Shown: positions 34,946 to 47,960 of the stretch, piece by piece
How the letters are laid out: the number at the start of each line of letters is the position of its first letter
How positions within the stretch are numbered: position 1 is the first letter of the stretch
From: Silene latifolia
Taxonomy: Eukaryota > Streptophyta > Magnoliopsida > Caryophyllales > Caryophyllaceae
DNA length: 64,000 nt
NCBI RefSeq assembly: GCF_048544455.1
Contig: NC_133537.1
Location: 17,359,541 to 17,423,540, forward strand
Direction of reading: 5' to 3'
Notes under the pieces: generated by a model
Told to the model about the DNA's origin: nothing
The model's database searches: none
What the model saw: the letters and a program-made list of their open reading frames with translations, nothing else
Translations under genes and position numbers: made by a program

Positions 34946-36161
34946 GGGTTATTTAATGAGAATACTCTGATCTATTAAGGTGCTTCTCAAAATACTACAA
35001 AGTATAATTTAACTAACAATAGAACCAACTATTACACCCCTTTACTTTTACAGGAAGTCTTGCTGAAGACGGGTCGAAGCAAGTGACGGGTAATGCCACT
35101 CACAAAACGGATAGGGGGACAAGGTGTGGGCACCCTCATGTGCTTCCCTCTCTCCTCTATTTGGGTCATTTGTGAGAGAAAATGGTATCCGTCACTCCAA
35201 AGTGACGGATACGTGCCGTCACAAATGAGATTTTGTGTTACTTTTAATAGAATTGGTCATTTATTAACCTATAGTAATAGGTAAAAATGTCACACCTTTC
35301 TCATTATAGATGATCTTCATCTCTTTTCTCATTCTTATCCTAAAAAATCCAAAAAAAAAAAAAATCAGAAAACTCACCTTAAATGACCAAAAAATCAAAA
35401 TAATAATGGTAAAGTTCATGCCTATTCCGTCTTCTCTTCCGTTTTTACAACATTCCAATCAATTTTTATATTATTTTCAAGTTTTAGCTTTCTGAGTATC
35501 AAATTCTCCTCAATTAAATTTACCCTTTTGTTGTTTTTTTTTTGTACAGAATGAATAAAATGGTGGAATCTTCTTCTTCATCCATAACCATGTTCTTTAA
35601 AGCAATTGAACAACAATAATAACAATAACAATAATAATCATAATCGTTGATTTAACTAAGATTTAGATAGTCTTTTGGCTTAAGATGATATTATGCTTTG
35701 TAAAGATCTACGCATAAACTAATACTTCTATAACCTTGATTTCATTGGAATGAATTTACTGATCTTTAACTTAGTAAGCGAAAGTTTTATTTATGCTCAG
35801 GAAATATATAACAGAAACAAAAGGGGCTAAAGAAATTGAAAAAGGTGAAAAATTAAGCTGAAGATGCGATTATGAGAAGATCAATAAGGCGTGTTGTTGA
35901 GTATAATTAATTGCCAGTGTGTTGGAGAAGAAAGAGTATCAATGGTGTTGATGGAATATTGACTGGATAAATGGCAATAAAAAAGATAAAAAAGGTGTTA
36001 GGATGGTTAAAATATTTTTTGACTGGTTCAACAGGTAGCCGGTCTACCTATTCTAATATAAGGGAATGGATGTAAAAGTTGGGTATATTGTTAGTTAAAA
36101 TAAAGTTTGTAGTATTTTAAGAAGCACCCTAATAGTTTAAAGTATTGTCATTAAATAACCC
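34946..36161. mobile_element. Non-autonomous Mutator-type element, 1,216 bp (copy B)
   Basis: The inverted ends begin gggttatttaatgagaatac, as in copy A. Exact 9-bp duplications ttatatatt flank it (34937-34945 and 36162-36170). Inside, around 35060-35240, is a palindromic gtgacgg/ccgtcac-rich stretch resembling a nested MITE. No transposase coding is seen. Confidence 0.88.
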
Positions 36162-36170
36162 TTATATATT

Positions 36171-36443
36171 TGGAGGGATGACTTAAGCCAAAGAGGAATT
36201 AGTGAAACATCGAGGGCTAAAAAGTGGATTAAGTATATAGCATGTTCATTTATTTGTAAAGAACCTGCATGATCTAAAAATTAACATGCAAAAGTAACGT
36301 TTCTTTAAACATTCTTGACAAAAAACATACTCCGTAAGTGTTAGTTTCTCATATGAAGTAGGAAGGACAGGGGTCTAAACAGGCAACATACCGACCGAGT
36401 ACATCTGTACATTATTCGACAGCCATGACCCCATGAGTGAGTA
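36171..36443. other. 3' flank of the Tm-1-like gene
   Basis: AT-rich, no ORF; presumably 3' UTR and terminator of the gene on the minus strand. Confidence 0.4.
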
Positions 36444-39400
36444 TCAGTTTAGCGAGATCAATTTGTACTGTTGGACAGTGCTGGTAATAGCTTTTTCGAC
36501 AGGTAGTCTCTCCATGCTCGAAGCTCCGTAAAATCCATGAACTCCTTTGGTTCTCTTCAATACAAATTCTGCCTCTTCAGGCCCTGATATGGGACCTGTA
36601 ACATCCAACACATGTATGTTATCACTTGGAGTGTCTTTTGATTAATCGTGTGGGACTCGACTACTCGACACATGTTTTCAACAGTCAACACTCGACACTC
36701 AACACTGGTAATGCTGGACACCTCATTTCAAGTAAAAAACATGTAGACTTTCCATTGGTTAGAGTCTGACACTTGGACACGCATTCATATATAGCATACT
36801 CCTGGACGAGTATGAGTAACAGAGGAGTACAGGACTAGGCCATCGGTGCAGAACTTACAAGGGCATTATTTGAAAAGAAAGATCATCAAACAGACCAAAT
36901 TATTTTCATGATCTCTCTCAGTATAAGCAATTACTCCTACAATTTACCAAACTTAGAAACCGGGCTCAGTTATAAAATTAAGTACCTCCATGGCAGAGCA
37001 TAATAACATCTGGTCTGACCGTGTGAGCAGCATCAGCAATGGCTTGGACACGAGTGACGCTTTCTTCCAGTGAAACAGCAGTTGATGCACCAATGGACCC
37101 CGAAGTTGTAAGCCCCATGTGTGCAACTATAATGTCAGCACCAGCTTTTGCCATTCCTACAGCTTCATCTTCGTTGAAAGCATATGGGGTAGTTAAAAAT
37201 CCCATTTTGTGTGCCTTGCCAATCATCTCAACTTCCAAGCTGATAACATACATGTATTGGAAGTTTGAGGCCCATCAGCATGAAAAATATTCTTGTGGAG
37301 GAGTTTATATAAAAACAAAAATAAATATAAATATAAAACGAACATAAAGGAAAATGTTTATCAGACATTACCCGTATCCCATTCCAGTTTCCTCCAGATT
37401 CTTCCTAAAATTACCATCAAAGAGACCCACAGTTGGAAAGTTTTGAACACCAGAAAATCCAATTGCCTCTAACTGCTTCAAGAAGTAGTCCATTCTGCGA
37501 AAAGGGTCAGTTCCACATACTCCAGCCAAAACTGGTACTTTCTTTACCACCTGAACAGCATTATTCTTGCATTTAAGCATCAAAAGTTGGCAGAAAATAA
37601 CAATTTGATAGGCACGGCCATCTAAGGCCGGGTTTGGTCCCCCAATTATGCGTTGCATTATATTTATCTGTTGCGTGTATGAGAATCGTGTATCTCTGAC
37701 TCTCTGTATGGCATAGTGTTGAGGTGGTTGTACATTTGAGTGAAGACAAGCACAGGTCCAAAACCTCTATAATGTTACGCGGCAAATATTATGTAGATGT
37801 GATCAAATTCCCATAGACTTAAACAATGTATTAGTATAATTGTACAATAATGACTGAAACTTACTGGTAATACTTCATTGGCCATTTCAAGAACAACTGC
37901 ATTTGCATCAGCAAAAGGCAATAGGCCAGCTAATGAGCCCCTTCCAGCCATTCGAAACCTTCCTGAATTGTATATGACGATCAAATCAACACCACCTGCT
38001 TCCTCAAACTTTGCTGATATTCCAGTCCCTGCACCCGCCCCTATTATTGGAATCCCTTGGCTTATTTGGTCATTCAGTGTCTGCAGAATTGCCTGTGTTC
38101 TTTGTAAAGTTTCTGCATAAATACATAGAGCTGTTATATTCCTATACCACTACATGAGCAATACCCATAACAGAACAGCTCCCAAACTACTGCACTATCC
38201 TCTGAACAATCCGAATCGAAGATATAAATATAGAGAATGGTAGAGGCAAAAGATGGCAAAGAAATATCTGACATCATTCTAGAAATTGTATGTTATGATG
38301 TTCTCATATGTGTAGAAGCATCACTTTTGGAAATTAAATTGTTCTGCCACAAGCTCGAGTATTGTGTAAGTACTCTCCATAATCCATATTGCATCCCAGT
38401 GGATACAAATTGTGAAATGGGTTGGTTAATGTAATGAGGTGTCAGGAATATTAGACATGTTAGGAGCAACGTGATATGTCACTGCAGTAATCATAAATTT
38501 ATCAGCTTTTATAAATAAGTTAGTGAGACGATATTTGACAAATTTCATGGAGACAATTTAACACGTCAAATCAAAAAAAAGTATAAGAACCTTTGTTGGC
38601 ATCAGGAAAGTCACTCAAGCTATACTGCAAAGATGAGTAACGCAATGAATTCTGTTCAGATTTTGGAGCTTCAGAAGGCTCTTGGTCATGTATATCAGCA
38701 GAATGTCTTTTGCTCCTTGAGTCCGGTTCATGCTTATTGCTAACCTCCAAAAATGAGTCAACTAATGCATTTGCAAATTCAGGATCATTGATATGGAAAG
38801 GGTATACCTCTACCTGTGATAAAATACCAAATAAGGATGTTTACAAGTGACATAAAAGTGTCCATAATTTACACTTTAATTCCCTTAGATGGGCTAATTC
38901 TACTTTGGTGTCCTAAGGTTTCACCAATTCCGTATTGGTGACTTGTGGTTTGAATAATTTATCACTTGGCGAGTGGTGATCCCAGGACCAAGGTTTACAA
39001 AATCCTTCACCTTGGTGACCTAAGGTATGTCAAACATAGTCAATTTTATCTGAGCCGATATTATTATTACTGAAAAGTGCGAAAATCTATATTGAAGTAC
39101 TATTAACTAAAATGAACTTTTCATGATGTTGGTGAAATGAATTTTATCATGATGTTGGTGAAAAAACATTTACATAAAAATATACTCCGTATGTTCTTTT
39201 AGTGAGAATTTGTGATATGACCTTTAAGATCACAAAATGAGAAATAGCTCAAACTTTTAGTCACCAAACTGAAATTAGTAAAGCTTTAGAGAGCCAATGT
39301 AGAATTAGCTCAGACTGAAGTGTGCCAAAGTAAATAATTTCCAGAAAATTTATGCACGGTCAAAAGAAACTAGAAACAATCAGATAGGTTAAGCAGAAAA

Positions 39401-42400
39401 CCTTCTTATCTTCATTTGTCTGTATCAATTTCTGAAGTTCATCTAACAGGGTGCCAGTAGCTTCAGGGTCATAGAAAGGGTTTCCTGGCGCATCCAAAGC
39501 AGACACCCCCTTTTGCGGCAAGCAGACTTTGAATCCTGCAGATGCATTGTTCAGTTTGTGTGCTATGAACTCTGCAAATTTCTTGTTTTCATCTACAGTG
39601 GTTCGCATAAGTGACACCTGTACACAATCACAATGGGTTTTTCCAGCCTCAGACTATTTATGAACATCACATTTTCAGAGAAAGAGCTTCCAAATCAGAA
39701 GCATTGTTATTCGGACACAGCTATACATATCCAACTTCCAAGTGCTGGCCACATCATGACCCAAATCTTCAGAGACAAATTTGTCCTAAAATTAGAATTT
39801 GGGTACGAGACATGTCTTCAAAACAAAAACTTAAGATATGAAATACTTTGTGTTTAAAATTGAAATATATGAAATACTTCATGTTTAAAATTGAAAAACA
39901 GAGATGTTTGAAACATGAGGCTTCAAATTGTCAAAAACCATATAGTATGATTCACATCATGATCTTTTCCTGTACTTTGCCTTCCTTTTGTCTACGCCAG
40001 GAGAACTGTCAGGTAGGTAAGTGTCAGGTAAGAATCCCATCCACATACCAATGAGTGTCATCAAACGGGTGATGTCAATAGTTAAAGGTCAAAAGTGGCT
40101 AGGTCAGATAGAAACAATAAAGATCAAGCATACTTCACTAAGATCACATAAGAGACGTCAATCAGCTTACAACTTTTTATAATAACAGATAATATCAAAG
40201 CACATAATACACGGTCTTGGCTGATAAGCTAAATAAAACCTCGACAAATGATGATAGAGAGGGGCATCTGTTTTAAACTTGATTGATCAGCATTGTAGAA
40301 AATTTGAAAAGGAGAAATACCTGCTCATTGTGCACATGGATGTTTCTACCCTGAAACTCGGAAGGTATGCTCACTTTTGCTCCAAAATTCACCATATCCA
40401 AGGCTCCAACACTCAGGACAAAAGGAATTTTCTGCTCTATGATCGCTTCAAAGCGGGAGTTATCACAAGCCATAACGCCACCAACAACATGATCGGCAAC
40501 TTCTGTTGTTGTGATATCCAAGACACCCTAGATTAATGTATTGAAACAAAATTGGTGAACAGAAGAACGGATAAAAACAGCAAATAAAAGTGAACATATA
40601 GGTGACAAGTGCACTCTTGTAGTTGTTTGGTACTTTGGTTGCCTTTTAAATTCATGGGAATTGGAAAATCATGGGAAGTAGCTAAATGGAGTCTTGTTTG
40701 GTTGCCCAATTCATGGGAAGTGGAACTTCCTTCCTATGGAACTCCAATTCCTACATGATGTAGGAAGTCACTACCTAGCCCCCCCTAGGTAAGTGGGAGT
40801 TCCCACATGAATTGAAGTTCCCACATTCAACCAAACAACATTTATACAATTCACATGATTTTCAAGTTCATATGAATTTAATCTTCATGGGAATTCTATC
40901 TTCCTATGGTGAACCAAACGACTCTTAAGAGTCTTGTAGCTGAAAGCAGACTTTATAAGAAAATTCACTGATTAATGAGTTGAGTAATAAAAAATACCCC
41001 GCATGGATTAATGCATAAAAAGATCAGTGGAGAACCTAGGAACTACAAAACAACAGTGGTAGGCGGTTTAAACGAAGAGTTTTTGAATAGTTCAACTGGC
41101 CACACATTATGCTGGAAAGTAAAAAAGCACATTCATGCAAGACATACATTGAGCTCTCTTGATAGCTTAAAATATGATAAAAATGCAAAACTGACCTGTA
41201 TAAGCCCACCTTTGACAAGATCTTCCATTGCCCGACCTCCCACCCCAGTCGCATGGAAAATCAAAGGTTCATAACCCTCCTCGAGAAGCCTCTTTTTAAC
41301 AGCATCCACACATGAGGTTGTGACACCAAACATTGTAATTCCAACAATAGGTTTTTCCTTAATACTTGCAGAAGTTAATGATCGCTCACGGCTTCCAAGG
41401 ATGGCTCCAGCAAAAGCAGCTCCAGCATTTGACAAGATAACCCGGCTCACTCTGTTGATTCCGCAAATATCAACAACAGATGGAATCAAAACCAGATCCG
41501 ATGTTCCGACATAAGGTTGTGTTTGGCCACTAGCAACCGTAGAGACAATATATTTAGGGACTCCAATGGGTAGGCTTCTGAAAGCAGAAGACAGTAAAGA
41601 TGTTCCTCCACTGCCTCCAAGGCCAACGGCCCCCACAACTACATGATCACTGTAAGTTTTCTTCAGAAAATGTGCCAGAGCCTTGCTCATTATAGCCACT
41701 GCTCGACCTCTATCCTCAGGAAGCAGATAATCTTGGTTTCCAGGCCCAAGATAGTTAGATAAGACATCCTTTCTCGGGATGAAATGAAGGTCCTCCATGT
41801 TCTGGATCCCCTTTTGGCCGGTGGATACATCGACAATTGTGACTTGCACCTGAATTAGTGTTTTGCAAGAAAATTAAAGAGACAGTTTAAGGTAACTTGG
41901 AAGAGCCTCTTCATAGCATTATTAGCCCTTCTGATGTTCATCTGTTAGACAGCCAAATTTGCATGCCAACAAAAAGACGTAACAAAGATGTGACTAAAGC
42001 AAAAAGATGTTCATCTCCGTAAGATTATCATTAGTGTCTAAGTGCAGGTATTGACAAATTGCTGACATCCAAAGCAGGCATTTACACGTACTCCCTCCAG
42101 TCCCAAAGTTCGGCGAAATTGAAAAGGGAACATTTTGAAAGGAAAAAATGCTCATTGCCCTAATCATGAAGCCACGTGTCCCTGTATTTCCATTGGCGTT
42201 TAAATAAAGAAGTTAAATTATTTTGAATGCGGGATATAATGGACTAGATTAAAATGTCTCAAAATTGCACATAACTGTACGCTTCTTTTTCCAATGAGTA
42301 CTAGATGGTTATCCCATTTCCTTTGTTGGGTCTCTTGTAAAGGGCATCTCTATTGCAGAAGAAAGGCTGCGTACATCATAAATCGGAACCATATCTTACT

Positions 42401-44031
42401 TTGAGTGGAAACCTCGTTATAGGCATTGGGGTAATGACATAAATTGATGCTGAAATAATTAGATAGCCAACACTCGAACAAAAATCAATCTCTTTAACCG
42501 CTAAGGCGCTAACAAAATGTGCAGTATGTAAATTCAAACGAGTAAATTAGTAGAAGTCCTCTAGAAAGTCAGAAAATGAAGCCATTGTTAAACATACTGA
42601 ACGATGCAGGGAACATTTACGATGAGCAAGAGGTACAGCCACAAACTAACTGAGGTCGAATCCTACAGCAACAACATGACTCAGTGCCTCGACGCCTCCC
42701 CAAATGGCCGAATAGGTAGTTGGATATTCACAATTTTCCCTCTATGTTAACAATACAAATTTTTTGTTTTAAAAAAATTGCAATCGCATTGAGAAACGTC
42801 ATTGCTCTTTCAAGTACGACTTTTACTCTTTCATGCACTTTTTACCATTATTTTTCCTTACATTGCCCTTCCCTTCCCTTCCCTTCCCTTCCCTTCCCTT
42901 GCCCTTCCTCTTAGAAACAAAAAAACAAAAAAGAAAAAAAAAACGAATTCACTATTTCTCTCACAAAATCCAAATCAAATTAATCAATTATGGATTTTAA
43001 TTCTCAAGTTAATCAGGCAATGATTCTAACTTTCTAACTTAATTAATTATGCATTAATTATATCAAATTAGGGAGATTTAATTGATTTAGGGTTTAGGAA
43101 AATTAGGGTTAATGAAAATTAAGAATATAGTTAAGGGTGGCTGGGTGGTAGAGGCGGACGTCGGAGGTCGGGGTGGTGCGAGTGGTTATAAGGTGAGCGG
43201 CCTGGGTGTGGCGGGGACGGTTCTGGGTTGGTGGGTGTGCATTTGCGATCGGGAGTGGTGGCAGCACAGGGGGTGGTTCGATGGTGGTCTGGGAGGTGCG
43301 GGTCTCAAGAAGTGCGGCTCTGAGGAGGTGGTCTGGTCGACATGGAGGGGCAGGGGTTGGTGCACGGTGGCTGTCGGTGGCGGTGGTTAGCCGGTCATAG
43401 TTGTTGGGGTGAGTAAATTGAGAGATAAATTGGAGTGAAACAAAACCAAGGTATTTTTAAGGGGTATAATGGTCAATCATGGACATAATTGCATAACCCT
43501 ATGAGAACTTATTGGATACACCGAATGTATCAGGTCATTGTACCCCCTAGTCAATTCACACGGCGGTAACTACTGAGTAAAACGCATTGATCGTTTTCAG
43601 ATGACCCAAAATGAAAATTGAGTATCGTAATATCGATGATTACATGGCATTTGGCAATAGTGCAATTGATGAGCTTGCAAATTAAAATAGCACAACATTC
43701 ATAAAAGGAGGTTCCCAGTTTTAGGCTGCTGGGTCTTCAGAGAGCACCATCTAAATTCAAGTGTGAACTCATTTTCAGTCCGGACACACGTTAGAAAAAC
43801 TGTAATACTAATTAACAAAGATGGAAACTTTGACCAAATTTTCCAAGACCCACAAACAAATAATTTTAATACTTGGCATAAAATCAAAATGTGAGTTACC
43901 TTGGATTTAGAGGAATCGGGAGAAAATGAATTGAGGTAAGAATCAACAGATTTTGACAAAAAGATAAGTTCTTCAAGCTTCGTATCTGCAGTTCCTATAC
44001 AAAACACTTGTTCAACTGGGTTTTCTCTCAT
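36444..44031 (-). CDS. Tm-1-like protein (UPF0261 plus TIM-barrel domain), nine exons, 754 aa
   Basis: Exons on the minus strand: 44031-43900, 41849-41196, 40527-40321, 39617-39402, 38813-38591, 38112-37865, 37550-37372, 37239-36986, 36595-36444. All introns are GT-AG and the phases fit, giving 754 codons and a stop, the length I recall for tomato Tm-1. The N-terminal half (residues 1 to about 420) is the UPF0261 domain ([43 protein letters not shown]). The C-terminal part (from about 480) is the TIM-barrel, phosphoenolpyruvate hydrolase-like domain ([47 protein letters not shown]). Tomato Tm-1 blocks tobamovirus replication proteins; the ancestral cellular role of this conserved family is unclear. 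Antiviral action here is not implied. No disabling change is seen. Confidence 0.95.
40623..40931. mobile_element. Possible hAT-like MITE in intron 2 of the Tm-1-like gene
   Basis: A 309-bp segment with internal inverted repeats (gtttggt...accaaac; ttcatggg...cccatgaa). The 8-bp direct repeat tcttgtag lies on both sides (40615-40622; 40932-40939), the duplication length of hAT elements. The extreme ends are not perfect inverted repeats. Confidence 0.45.
42720..43560. repeat. Low-complexity and GC-rich block within intron 1 of the Tm-1-like gene
   Basis: It contains a (CCCTT)n microsatellite at about 42866-42900, an A-rich stretch, and a GGTGG/TGGGG-rich segment at 43130-43400 that contrasts strongly with the AT-rich intron. 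The plus-strand ORFs here are compositional. It may be an inserted element, but no ends were found. The rest of the intron (41850-42719 and 43561-43899) shows nothing further. Confidence 0.5.
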
Positions 44032-44599
44032 TTTTATTAGTATGTTTGACAAATTTGTTGCAAGATCTCTTCTTTTTCTAGTACAATTTTGCAATTGGGA
44101 ATTTTGAGACTATTAATTTGATCCGATTGTAATTCTTTAATGACGATTAGTTGAATTTTGATTTTCTTTTTCAAAAGTTCGCCAGCTGCCGATCTGTGAA
44201 TGATAGTCATGATTCTAGTCACCAACTTTTTCGTAACAACGACGGTATCTTGTACGGTATTTTGTTTTCTGCACAGAGAATATAATACTCCTTCAATCCT
44301 ATTTTTATTGTGATTTTATCCACAATTATCGCCTCCCTTTAAAATTTAGCAACAAAAAAAAAAAGTTCTAACCCTTCAATATCACCCGTACATAATTTAG
44401 CAGTCCATCTTATTATAAACGATCAGTAGCACTACCACAAAATTAAAGTGGGAACTATTTTTTTTTTTTTTTTTTTTTTAAAATAAAGGTCATCATGGCC
44501 AAACGTTGAAACTCAACGTGGCACTATGGTTACACGTTGAATTCGAGCGTTAAATGGTTACACACGTTGGGATTTAACATCTGTCTATGCGGGCGGATT

Positions 44600-45040
44600 T
44601 GGGGGGAAGGACGATGAGAAAAAAAATTTGACAACATTTATACATTAAAATTCAAATATCAATACATGGTAAATTACAAAGGAAAAATCTAAGAAAAATC
44701 TAATTTTGTTTTTTCTCTGGCGGGTTGTATTTATAGTTTTTTTTTTTTTTTTTTTGTCACGTGAGGCACGCCACTTCCCCACCCCCCCCCTTTTTTTTTT
44801 TTTTTTTTTTTGTCACGTGAGGGCACGCCACTTCCCCACCCCCCCCCCCCCCCCCCCTCCTTTTACTCAAAAAAAAAAAAAAAAAAAAAAAAAAGACTAT
44901 AAATACAACCCAGAGACAGAAACAAAATTAGATTTTTCTTAGATTTTTCCTTTGTAATTTACCATGTATTGACGATATTTGAATTTTAATGTATAAATGT
45001 TGTCCGCAAATTTTTTTCCTTCTTGTTCCCCCCCCCTCCT
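44600..45040. repeat. Imperfect inverted repeat with duplicated loop
   Basis: The arms about 44600-44735 and 44885-45030 are reverse complements (aaatctaattttgtt; ggtaaattacaaagg; cattaaaattcaaat). The loop contains two direct copies of tttgtcacgtgag and cacgccacttccccacc with poly-C and poly-T tracts. Confidence 0.75.
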
Positions 45041-45481
45041 TTTACTCAAATCCTGGATCCGCCATTGTGTCTATGGTCGAACGATGAGTCTCCACTTTTT
45101 GTACATGGTCAATTGTTGAATCTCAATATTTAGTCCATGGCTAGTTAGTTCCATTTTTTTTTTAAAAAAAACCGTGTTTAATACGTTTATTTGCCGATTT
45201 TTTTAAAATTATTTAAGTTTTCTAGTCGATGTGCGTTAATTTCTAACATTTTTTAATTGGTTTGATGCAGATGGGAGATCGAAATGTAGTTTGTTTTTTG
45301 GAGAATTTGAGAGAAATTTGTTTAGAGAGAGAAATGAGTGTAAATGTGCAAAGGGCATTATCGTCCTTTGGAATGAAAACGTCGATGATAGTTATTAAAA
45401 CGTCGACGATGTTTACAAACCGGGTAATTTAGTTATCACCATCTTCATTCCAATGCTTTAATTTACACAAACTTTGACTTT

Positions 45482-45645
45482 AGACGGACACTATTCGTCT
45501 GAAGCTGTAGACGGATAGTGTCCCTTTCACAAAATGAGAGTGGATAGTGCAAGTGGGTGGGAGATGGATACCCCACTTACCCTCCCATTTGCATTTTGTG
45601 AGAGAGTTACTATCCGTATACAACTTTACACGGATAGTGTCCCTC
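45482..45645. repeat. Palindromic MITE-like block
   Basis: Left gacggatagtgtccc and cacaaaatg, and right gggacactatccgtgt (reverse complement), form arms of about 55 bp. A similar gacgg-rich block occurs inside copy B (35060-35240). Confidence 0.55.
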
Positions 45646-45749
45646 TACAATGAGATGGATTGTTTAATTTAAAGGATAGGATTGATATTTCACCATTCTG
45701 AAATCATTCCAAATTGGAAAGGAAAAATAAAAATGGAATGGAGGGAGTA

Positions 45750-46945
45750 TAGAGAACTCGGTATGAGAATTGACCAACATGTGTGCCACCCATGTCTGAC
45801 CAGATCATTCGGTCTAGATCGAATTTTGGACCGAATTTATTTAGAACTGAATCTCGTCCTCACTTTTTGAAGTTTTAATCTTCGATCTGATTCGCTTCAA
45901 GTGCGGTTAAGTTAGGTATGAATCGAATTTTATGGTTTTAGAGACTATCCATCGAAATATCACAATGCAAAAGAGCATTCCATCTTCAAAGACATTATAA
46001 GTTAACATTAACGATTACAATATAGCCCAGTTGGTAGAGCTGATTAAGTATGGATTGATGCGTTCAGCCTGTCACACTTGGCCCGCTATTTAAGCAGGTT
46101 TGTCATAAAAACATATTAAAATAGCGGGTAGTGGATAACAAAAATAAGTCCGTTAAAATTAATGAGGGGCATGGACTAAGACAACTTTAATAACATAAAA
46201 AATTGTATACAACTATAAACTAACTATTTTCTTACGAAGAAACTTAAGCAAAACGAAGTTGAGCAAAAAAAAGTTCATAAACCTATTATATTCTTAGGTG
46301 ATTTTGTTTAGGTGAACAACCGTTTTTTGTTTAACTTTGAGCCTGCGGGTAGGCTCGTCTATTTAGATGGGTAGTCTTGGACAATAGAATCAGGTCCGCT
46401 AAAATGGATACGGGTAATAAAATTAGGCTCCCGGACAATTTTTTCAAGTATAAGCTCGTCCGTGTCTGGCCCAAACCCGCTAATGATCACCTCTATGTTG
46501 TTAGTAGGTGATTTGTAAGCACCACTTTAAGTCCTCAAAGAGGCCGGTGGTCTACCCTAATCTTGAATTGGGTAAGGCCTACCTATGAACCTAAACTTTT
46601 ATGTAAAAAAAAAATTATTTTCATAAAAAGGATCATTTAATTATTCAATGCATTTTATTTAATGGAATTGTAATATACAGAATACAAAATAGTGAAAAAA
46701 ATAATTTTAGGTCTATTTCAGCTAAAATTGGACCACACCGAATATTTTGGGTTTGATCCGGTCCAAGACCAAAAGTTTTAGGCCCAACCTTCAAGCCCAT
46801 ATAAATTTTATTTTTTATCTTCGGTCTGATTCAGTCTTAGACCAATGCTCAATTGTTCACCCCTAGTTGTAAGCATATAGCGTTGGTAGAACTTCATTTG
46901 TGGTACGACCTTCTCTTTGTAATATCTTTTACACTCTTCTTTACA
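45750..46945. other. Intergenic DNA, no gene seen
   Basis: AT-rich with degenerate gaccgaatt/cggtct motifs (45800-45910, 46720-46860). No coding or structural signal that I can support. Confidence 0.4.
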
Positions 46946-47960
46946 TTTTTTTTTGGACAACAATGAACTTATATTGAAAGAAAAGTTCGATTACAGACAC
47001 AAGCTAACCAGTGACTAAGCTAACAGATCAATACATATGATTGCTTAGTAAACTACGAACTGAAGTAATTGTGTGAAAAACTTCTATGGGACTGGCGCAT
47101 GCGTCGCCAGAATTGATGATAGTCGTTTGGAAGGGGTGAGGAAACTGATTGTTTCATCAGTTTGTTTCAGCGCATCTTGCATAGCTAGGAGTAGGGTGAT
47201 TGCTGCAGCCATAAAGTAGGAAGATGCCCGAATAGACGAACTCATCGGAGATGTAGCAGAGTTATTTTGGCTCCACTGACTTCAAAGACGCCTGTAGCAC
47301 GTGTCTTTTTGATAGCTGTTGTATAGAGACACATGCTCGGACATTTGGAGACTAATTTGTAACCAGTGGAGTCTCGTTGCTTAATTTGTGAACCACGGGA
47401 CCCAGGTGATATGTGGGAAATAGAATCTAGCAGACGTTGCATGTGAAATATCGATACAGGGTTAGGAGATTCATCGTTGAAGACGATATTATTGCGATAA
47501 AGCCAAATCGCCCTAATAAGGCACAAGAATTGCAGGAGTTGCCTTTCGATGTGTGGGTCGAGTGATTGTAAGTATTGTATCATGTCTGTCAACCATTGAC
47601 GGAAGGGAATTTTGGAGGTTAGGCTTTACATTCAATCCAAGGGAGCTGGCCTTCCAAATATGTTGTGTTATGTCACAAGATCAAAATAAATGATCTGCTG
47701 ATTCTGGACATATTCCACACAACAAACAAGTGGGTGAGATGGTCATCCCGCGTTTAGAAAGGGCAGTTTCTTTACATAAATCTCAACCTGACTAACATTG
47801 AATTTTGTTGTCATCTCGCAAATGTAAAGCATATTCATGAAGTAGTCAAGACACATTTATTGTCCTTCGGAAGGACCCGAGAATTTTTCACACCACAAAA
47901 TGTAAGACTCGCATTTTGTGAGCAATATCGCATAAAATTGGTGGCATGATCTTTGCAGTG
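46946..47960 (-). mobile_element. 5'-truncated LINE fragment
   Basis: A T-run at 46946-46954 marks the 3' tail of a minus-strand retroposon. Upstream, at about 47760-47640, the frame encodes a zf-RVT pattern (LCGICPESADHLF), followed by the usual C-terminal region of plant LINEs (QLLQFLCLIRAIWLYRNNIVF, in the frame 47592-47242). Stops interrupt it and no RT core is present. The upstream limit is approximate. Confidence 0.65.

Larger units (their letters stand above)
44288..45747. mobile_element. Possible Stowaway/mariner-type element with nested insertions
   Basis: The left end ctccttcaatcctatttttatt is inverted relative to the right end (aataaaaatggaatggaggg), and both are flanked by TA. 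This fits Stowaway ends. The interior holds an inverted repeat (44600-45040), homopolymers, and another palindromic block (45482-45645), so it is composite. Confidence 0.4.

Noticed and set aside
42090-42310. Stowaway MITE suggested by tactccctccagtccc
   Set aside because: Only one end is recognisable; no matching inverted end or TA duplication was found.
43112-43400. Gly/Trp-rich plus-strand ORFs in intron 1 of the Tm-1-like gene
   Set aside because: Produced by GGTGG-rich composition; no domain, and inside an intron.
46020-46090. A-box-like tagcccagttgg suggesting a SINE or tRNA
   Set aside because: No B box at the right distance, no cloverleaf and no clear 3' tail.
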